From an uncultured Olsenella sp. (GTDB lineage: Bacteria > Actinomycetota > Coriobacteriia > Coriobacteriales > Atopobiaceae), in assembly GCA_959598545.1 (NCBI GenBank), contig CAUGFC010000073.1, forward strand, positions 1-9,134: DNA of 9,134 nt, given 5' to 3'. Positions 4,996 to 9,134 of this stretch are shown piece after piece. Both the position numbers and the translations under genes were made by a program. The notes under the pieces were generated by a model. The model had not been told where the DNA came from, ran no database searches, and was given only the letters and a program-made list of their open reading frames with translations. Each line of letters opens with the position of its first letter. Position 1 is the first letter of the stretch.

Positions 4996-5880
4996 CTAGA
5001 CGCGCTTCTCGCCCCAGAAGAACGTCGCGACGGTGCCCGGGCCGGTGTGGACGCCGATCGTGGCGCCGATGGGGAAGATCTCCACCTTGCCGTCGAGCTT
5101 GGGGAACCTCTCCTCGATGCGACGTGCGACCTCGCGGGCGTCGTCCTCGCACTCGGACTGGGAGATGAAGACCTTGCCGGAGTAGTCCAGGCCGCCCTCG
5201 GCGAGCTCCTCCATCTTCTCGACGATGCGGTTGATCGCCTTGGCCTTGGTGCGGATCTTCTCCTTGACGGCGAGCGAGCCGTCGGGCTCCACGTCCATGA
5301 CCGGGCAGATCTTGAGCATGCCGCCCACGAGGCCGGCCGCCTTGGAGATGCGGCCGCCGCGGATGAAGAACGTCAGGTCGGACGAGAAGAACCAGTGCTG
5401 GACCTCGCTCTTGTGCTCCTCGGCCCAGGCGCCGAGCTCGTCGAGGCCCATGCCGGCGTCGCGGAGGTCGGCGAGCTTGTCCATGAGCAGGCCGTAGCCG
5501 GCGGACGCGGCGAGCGAGTCCACGACGACGACCTTGCGGTCGGGGTACTTCTCGGCGAGCTGGTCGCGGGCGATGCAGGCGGAGTTGTAGGTGCTGGAGA
5601 TGCCCGAGGAGAGCGTCACGTGCAGCACGTCGGTGCCGGCGGCGAGGAACTTCTCGAAGTGGGCGGCGTAGTCGCCGGCGCTCACCTGGGAGGTCTTGGC
5701 GTCCGCGCCGGCCAGCATCTTGGCGTAGAGGTCGGCGGGGGAGTTGGTGACGCCGAAGTCGTCCTTGCAGGTCTCGCCGTTCAGGTAGTAGTTGAAGTAC
5801 AGATACGTGATGTCGCGGGATTCGAGCCACTCGCGCGTGACGTCTGCCGTGGAGCAGCAGCTGAGGACATAGTCGGACAT
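4996..5880 (-). CDS. DegV family fatty-acid-binding protein
   Basis: A DegV/FakB-type protein of 294 residues, which binds a fatty acid between two domains; in Firmicutes, FakB presents it to the kinase FakA for phosphorylation. Typical features are an N-terminal YVLSCCSTADVT (4-15), AKTSQVSAGDY (61-71), LSSGISSTYNSA (90-101), FFIRGGRISKAAGLVG (171-186), the PVMDVEPDGSL segment (193-203) and IGVHTGPGTVATFFWGE (275-291) near the end. The usual Asp of the N-terminal DSTAD motif is Cys9 here. I chose ATG at 5880 because it follows GAAGGGGG and begins at the conserved N-terminal strand. A start at 5922 also has an AAGGTG-like site but would add 14 non-conserved residues. No FakA/DAK gene is in the window, so the exact partner and lipid are unknown. 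Confidence 0.93.
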   Translation of the reverse strand: MSDYVLSCCSTADVTREWLESRDITYLYFNYYLNGETCKDDFGVTNSPADLYAKMLAGADAKTSQVSAGDYAAHFEKFLAAGTDVLHVTLSSGISSTYNSACIARDQLAEKYPDRKVVVVDSLAASAGYGLLMDKLADLRDAGMGLDELGAWAEEHKSEVQHWFFSSDLTFFIRGGRISKAAGLVGGMLKICPVMDVEPDGSLAVKEKIRTKAKAINRIVEKMEELAEGGLDYSGKVFISQSECEDDAREVARRIEERFPKLDGKVEIFPIGATIGVHTGPGTVATFFWGEKRV

Positions 5881-5910
5881 GGTACCCCCTTCGATTGCCT
5901 TTCCGGGTTC

Positions 5911-5916
5911 AGCATA
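5911..5916 (-). promoter_or_regulatory. Possible -10 element for degV
   Basis: On the minus strand, TATGCT (4/6) lies 30 nt before the ATG at 5880. There is no convincing -35 hexamer. If it is real, the leader starts downstream of 5922, which supports the shorter degV start. Confidence 0.3.
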
Positions 5917-5986
5917 GCGCACCTTGGGCGCGCGGGCGAGTGCGGTGGAACTGCCCCTCGCGGCATATGTCGTCCGGGCATTCGTG

Positions 5987-5992
5987 CATACT
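5987..5992 (+). promoter_or_regulatory. Possible -10 element for the TPM-like/pspA operon
   Basis: CATACT (4/6 to TATAAT) lies 32 nt before the ATG at 6025 in the divergent gap. No good -35 is seen. A palindromic CATATG at 5964-5969 lies where a -35 would be, but CATATG palindromes are common, so I attach little weight to it. Confidence 0.25.
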
Positions 5993-6024
5993 CTTAGTCA
6001 GTAACTCGCGCGAGAGGAGCGCTC

Positions 6025-7104
6025 ATGGGCAGATCCGGCGGTGGCGGCGGGGGCTTCGGCGGCGGGGGCCGCTCGGGCGGTTTCTCGGGCGGCGGTCGTC
6101 GCTCGGGCGGGTTCTCGGGCGGGCGCTCCGGCGGTCGTTCGGGAGGCAGGCCCGGCGGCTTCGGCGGCCCGCGTCCCGCTGGCGGCCCGGCGCCCCGCCG
6201 ATCCTACGTGCCCGTCTTCGGCGGCTGGGGCTGGCATCGCCCGACCGTCGTGACGCCGGGCTACGGCGCCGGCGGGGGATGCGGCGGCTGTGGGGGCTGG
6301 CTGGTCGGCCTCGTGCTCGCCGCGCTGTTGATCGCCCTGCTCAGCACCTCGCTCTCGTTCTGCGGCGCCGACCTCGGCGGAGGGGCGTCCTACGCCCAGG
6401 GCTCCGCCCAGTCGTCCTCCACGGTGCGCGAGAAGCTCGACGCCGACGCCGTCAACAGGACGGACTGGTACACGGACGCCGACGGCGACTGGATCCACAG
6501 CGCCGGTCGGCTCACGGACGGCCTCGAGCGCTTCTATGACAAGACCGGCGTCCAGCCCTACGTCTACATCCTGCCCAACGGCAGCACCAGCTCGGTCGAG
6601 GAGCTCACGGCGCTCGCCGAGCGCCTCTACCCGGAGCTCTTCACGGACGAGGGGCACCTGCTGCTCGTCTTCTGCGATGACGGTGCCGGCTCCTACACCT
6701 GTGGCTACACGGTGGGCACCGAGGCGTCCGCCGTCATGGACTCCGAGGCCCTGGGCATCCTCGCCGACGAGCTCGACTACGCCTACAACAACGCCGACAC
6801 CGACGAGGAGGTCTTCTCCGACGCCTTCTCCGAGACCGCGGATCGCATCATGGCCGCGGCCGACGAGGAGGCCCAGGGCAAGACGATCCTCATCGTCGGC
6901 GGCGTCATCATCGCCGTGCTGGTGGTCGGCGGGGTGGTCCGCGCCGTCGTGGCCCGCCGCAAGGCCGCGGAGGCGGAGAAGAAGCAGAGGATGGAGGAGA
7001 TTCTCAACACGCCGCTCGAGCGGTTCGGTGACGACAAGGTTGAGGACCTTGCGGACAAGTACGAGGACGAGGATGATGGACCCATCAGCGGGGACAGCGA
7101 CTAG
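6025..7104 (+). CDS. Gly/Arg-rich two-TM membrane protein with TPM-like extracytoplasmic domain
   Basis: A 359-residue protein of unknown function. Residues 1-58 are almost only Gly, Arg, Ser, Phe and Pro (GGX/RSGG repeats). A CGGC pair (Cys86, Cys89) precedes TM helix 1 (about 92-112). The folded domain (about 132-280) contains VNRTDWYTDADGDW, FYDKTGVQPYVYILP, ELFTDEGHLLLVFCDDG and YTCGYTVGTEASAVMD. This resembles the TPM (TLP18.3/Psb32/MOLO-1) fold as it appears in Gram-positive membrane proteins. TM helix 2 is about 287-308, followed by a basic then acidic cytoplasmic tail with ILNTPLERFGDDKVEDLADKYEDED (326-350), a tail style shared by similar Gram-positive proteins. The start has GAGAGGAG 7 nt upstream. 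It lies 34 bp ahead of pspA, almost surely in one operon, suggesting envelope-stress function. TPM membership is by pattern, not by search. Confidence 0.85.
   Translation: MGRSGGGGGGFGGGGRSGGFSGGGRRSGGFSGGRSGGRSGGRPGGFGGPRPAGGPAPRRSYVPVFGGWGWHRPTVVTPGYGAGGGCGGCGGWLVGLVLAALLIALLSTSLSFCGADLGGGASYAQGSAQSSSTVREKLDADAVNRTDWYTDADGDWIHSAGRLTDGLERFYDKTGVQPYVYILPNGSTSSVEELTALAERLYPELFTDEGHLLLVFCDDGAGSYTCGYTVGTEASAVMDSEALGILADELDYAYNNADTDEEVFSDAFSETADRIMAAADEEAQGKTILIVGGVIIAVLVVGGVVRAVVARRKAAEAEKKQRMEEILNTPLERFGDDKVEDLADKYEDEDDGPISGDSD
6034..6198 (+). repeat. Low-complexity Gly/Arg-coding repeat
   Basis: Imperfect repeats of GGCGG, GGGCGG and CGCTCGGGCGG encode the GGX/RSGG N-terminus of the TPM-like protein. 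GGGCGGGTTCTCGGGCGG-type units recur with small changes. The copy number may vary between strains by slippage. Several G-runs lie on the coding strand. Confidence 0.75.
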
Positions 7105-7138
7105 CGACGTCGCCTGACGTCTCGAGAGGGGAAACGAC

Positions 7139-7819
7139 ATGGGCATTCTGGACCGCTTCGCCACGATCGTGAAGGCCAACATCAACGAGCTGCTCGACAA
7201 GGCCGAGGACCCGGCCAAGATGGTCGACCAGTACCTCGTGGACCTCACTGAGTCGCTTGCCGAGGTCAAGAAGGAGACCGCCGGCGTCATGGCCGAGGAG
7301 ACGCGCACCCGTCGCGCCGTGGAGCGCAACGCCGAGGAGGCCGCGCGGATGGAGGGTCTCGCCCGCAAGGCGCTCGCCGCCGGGAACGAGGACGACGCCC
7401 GTGTCTTCTTGGGCAAAAAGCAGAAGCTCGACGCCACGGGAGCCGAGCTTGCCAAGGCGGCTGAGGCGGCGCGCGCCAACGCCGAGAAGATGCGCCAGAT
7501 GCACGACAAGCTCGTGGGCGACATCGAGGATCTCAAGGCGCGTCGCGAGACGATCAAGGCCAAGGCTGCCGTCGCCCGTACGCAGGAGATGGTGGGTGGC
7601 TATACCTCCGGCTCCGACAAGGCCGAGAGCGCCATCGAGGCGTTCAACCGCATGGAGGCCAAGGTGGACCGCGACCTGGACGCCGCCAACGCGATGGCCG
7701 AGCTGAACCAGGCGCCCGTCGACGAGGCCGCGGCCCTCGAGGCAAAGTATGCCGACGCCGCGGATGACGCTGCGGTGGATGACGCGCTCGCCAAGCTCAA
7801 GGCGGACATGGGGCTTTAG
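7139..7819 (+). CDS. pspA: PspA/IM30 family phage-shock protein
   Basis: A peripheral membrane protein of the PspA/Vipp1 (bacterial ESCRT-III-like) family, 226 residues, the usual size. The N-terminal MGILDRFATIVKANINELLDKAEDPAKM is the classical PspA start: an amphipathic helix that binds stressed, curved or leaky membrane, then the first coiled-coil helix. The rest is charged and Ala/Glu/Lys-rich (ESLAEVKKETAGVMAEETRTRR, EEAARMEGLARKALAAGNEDDARVFLGKKQKL, EKMRQMHDKLVGDIEDLKARRETIKAKAAVAR), forming the long helical hairpin. A short Ala/Asp-rich stretch and final helix (AAVDDALAKLKADMGL) follow. The ATG has GAGAGGGGAAA upstream. It follows the TPM-like gene by 34 bp, and no PspF, LiaFSR or PspBC-type regulator is in the window. 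Expected role: oligomerise on and protect the cytoplasmic membrane, probably with its operon partner. Confidence 0.95.
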   Translation: MGILDRFATIVKANINELLDKAEDPAKMVDQYLVDLTESLAEVKKETAGVMAEETRTRRAVERNAEEAARMEGLARKALAAGNEDDARVFLGKKQKLDATGAELAKAAEAARANAEKMRQMHDKLVGDIEDLKARRETIKAKAAVARTQEMVGGYTSGSDKAESAIEAFNRMEAKVDRDLDAANAMAELNQAPVDEAAALEAKYADAADDAAVDDALAKLKADMGL

Positions 7820-7842
7820 GGCAGAGCCGACTGCTCTCCAAC

Positions 7843-7874
7843 GGGGCGGCGTTCGGAACGGCGGGCGCCGCCCC
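7843..7874. terminator. GC-rich hairpin between convergent pspA and MFS genes
   Basis: GGGGCGGCG (7843-7851) pairs exactly with CGCCGCCCC (7866-7874) around a 14-nt loop. It starts 23 nt after the pspA stop and ends 3 nt short of the end of the MFS gene. Neither direction has a U-tract, so efficiency as an intrinsic terminator is doubtful, though the position suits a bidirectional 3'-end structure. Confidence 0.45.
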
Positions 7875-7877
7875 GCG

Positions 7878-9134
7878 CTATGCGCGCCTCACCTCGCCCT
7901 CCCCGGTCGCCGCGCCTCTCTCGGCAAGGGCACGCTCCTCGCTCACGAGGTCGGCGATCCGGCGCCTGCGCACCACGCTCACCACGAGCGGCATGGCAAA
8001 CACGAGCGAGCTGGCGGCAAGCAGGGTACCCTGGACGCCGAATACCCTCGCGAGGGCCGGGGCGCACACCAGGGGCACCGCGCCGGCCATGTTGTTGCCG
8101 AAGCTCATGACCGCGTTCACGCTGCCCAGCACCTCGAGCGGGGAGTGCATCTGAGTGAGCGTGGTGAGCAGCGGCATGAGGGCGCCAAAGGCCACGCCCA
8201 GAAGGGCCTGTCCCAGACAGGCCACCGCCGGCTCCGCCGTGCCCACGTAGACGAGGCAGAACAGACCCTCGGAGGCAAGCACAGCGAGCAGCGTCCGTAT
8301 GGTGACGTGACGCGTCGGAATGCGCAGCACCAGCAGCGACCCTACGATGCCGCCCAGCCCCGCCGCCGCCGAGAGCCAGCCCATCCAGCTCACGCCCACG
8401 TGCAAGACGTCTCGGTAGTAGAGGGATTCGAGCGGGTCGAAGGCCCCGTAGCCGAAGAACGAGACGAAGCAGCTCCAGAACAGCAGCGCGAGCGCGGGCG
8501 TCGAGGAGACGGCGGCAAAGCCTGACGAGAGGACCGAGCCGTCAGCCCCCTTGCCGCGCGGTTCGCTGCGCCGCGGCTCGCGGAGCGCGCGAAAGCCCAG
8601 TGCCGGCACGAGCGAGACCAGAGCGCAGCCCGCCAGCAGCAGAAAGACCACCCGCGTTGACACCGCGGCCGCAAGTGCCCCACCTGCCACGGGACCCACG
8701 ACGACGGCGACGTTGGAGACCGTGAAGATGACGGAGTTGATGTTCTTGAGCTCGGCGGGGACGTTCGTGAGATAGGAGGGGAACGCCTTGGCGATCATGT
8801 CGCCAAAGCCCCAGGCCACGCCAAACAGCGCCGCCCCGGCCATGACGCCCCAGAACGTGGTGGCAAGCACCTGGAACGCAAGCGCCGAGGCAACGAGTCC
8901 CGCCATGACGAACATGAAGTAGCGCCTGGGGCCGATGCGGTCGAGCAGGGGCCCGCCCACAAACGAGCCGGCGATCATGCAGAGGTTGAGGATGCCGATA
9001 CCCAGCACGTTCTCTCCCACGCCGCCGTCCATGGCATAGGTGAGCGTGCCCACCACGCCGATGAAGTAGCAGCACTGGACGCCCAGGTAGACAAAGAAGC
9101 GCATGGCAACGAGCCGCCGCGCCATGGGCGAGAG
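7878..9134 (-). CDS. MFS transporter (5' end at or beyond the window edge)
   Basis: An inner-membrane major facilitator with about 12 predicted TM helices in 415 or more residues. The first helix is about 8-30. Loop 2-3 carries GGPLLDRIGPRRY (57-69), a good match to MFS motif A. A basic cytoplasmic loop (about 179-198, REPRRSEPRGKG) separates the two six-helix halves. The second half has LESLYYRDVLHVGVSWMGWLSAAAGLGGIVGSLL, reminiscent of the EntS/MFS_3 efflux group. The tail is charged (RRRRIADLVSEERALAER). Substrate cannot be told; efflux is a weak guess. The first ATG is at 9125, but the 9 visible bases before it (CTCTCGCCC) hold no ribosome binding site and the frame is open to the edge, so the true start may be outside. 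It converges on pspA. Confidence 0.9.
   Translation of the reverse strand, partial: LSPMARRLVAMRFFVYLGVQCCYFIGVVGTLTYAMDGGVGENVLGIGILNLCMIAGSFVGGPLLDRIGPRRYFMFVMAGLVASALAFQVLATTFWGVMAGAALFGVAWGFGDMIAKAFPSYLTNVPAELKNINSVIFTVSNVAVVVGPVAGGALAAAVSTRVVFLLLAGCALVSLVPALGFRALREPRRSEPRGKGADGSVLSSGFAAVSSTPALALLFWSCFVSFFGYGAFDPLESLYYRDVLHVGVSWMGWLSAAAGLGGIVGSLLVLRIPTRHVTIRTLLAVLASEGLFCLVYVGTAEPAVACLGQALLGVAFGALMPLLTTLTQMHSPLEVLGSVNAVMSFGNNMAGAVPLVCAPALARVFGVQGTLLAASSLVFAMPLVVSVVRRRRIADLVSEERALAERGAATGEGEVRRA

Noticed and set aside
4049..5830. 593-residue minus-strand frame spanning degV and the antisense of murI
   Set aside because: It is out of frame with the real degV and reads Arg/Pro-rich nonsense; murI and degV are both certain from motifs.
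5998..7563. 521-residue minus-strand frame opposite the TPM-like gene and pspA
   Set aside because: The sense strand encodes two coherent proteins with ribosome binding sites; the antisense product is compositionally biased.
7749..8525. Plus-strand frame overlapping the pspA end and the MFS gene
   Set aside because: It is His/Arg/Glu-rich, antisense to MFS transmembrane segments, and has no start signal.

Overview
The window is GC-rich chromosomal DNA with a normal, dense bacterial gene layout. The high GC, AGGAG/GAGAGG-type ribosome binding sites, some GTG starts and the mix of products suggest an actinobacterial anaerobe of the Coriobacteriia (Olsenella/Collinsella/Atopobium-like). That assignment is inference from protein style; no rRNA or marker tree is available. 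Every gene looks intact except the two cut by the window edges, and I see no tRNA, rRNA, CRISPR array, transposase or phage gene.

Layout, left to right. (1) The C-terminal third of a class II fumarase (fumC, +), then an O-acetylhomoserine sulfhydrylase (metY, +). (2) A convergent junction (1814-1998) that holds a palindromic repeat array, followed on the minus strand by a SlyD-like FKBP peptidyl-prolyl isomerase. (3) A minus-strand two-gene operon: a PadR-family repressor overlapping, by ATGA, a single-pass membrane protein with a helical PadR-associated N-terminal domain. (4) A divergent AT-rich promoter region (3916-4069), then glutamate racemase (murI, +). (5) A second convergent junction (4850-4995) containing a 128-bp element with near-perfect terminal inverted repeats and a strong intrinsic terminator for the minus strand. 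(6) A DegV-family fatty-acid-binding protein (-). (7) A divergent gap (5881-6024), then a plus-strand pair: a Gly/Arg-rich two-TM protein with a TPM-like extracytoplasmic domain and a PspA/IM30 protein, probably a cell-envelope stress module. (8) A third convergent junction with a GC-rich hairpin, then an MFS transporter (-) that runs to the right edge.

Most genes are housekeeping: central carbon, methionine/sulfur, peptidoglycan precursor, folding, lipid handling and transport. The less ordinary parts are the PadR/membrane-protein operon with a palindrome sitting inside its predicted promoter, the TPM-like/PspA operon, and the two structured intergenic repeats, of which the 4854-4981 element looks most like a miniature inverted-repeat element. 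I found no convincing new multi-gene system; the best leads are those two operons and the two repeats.
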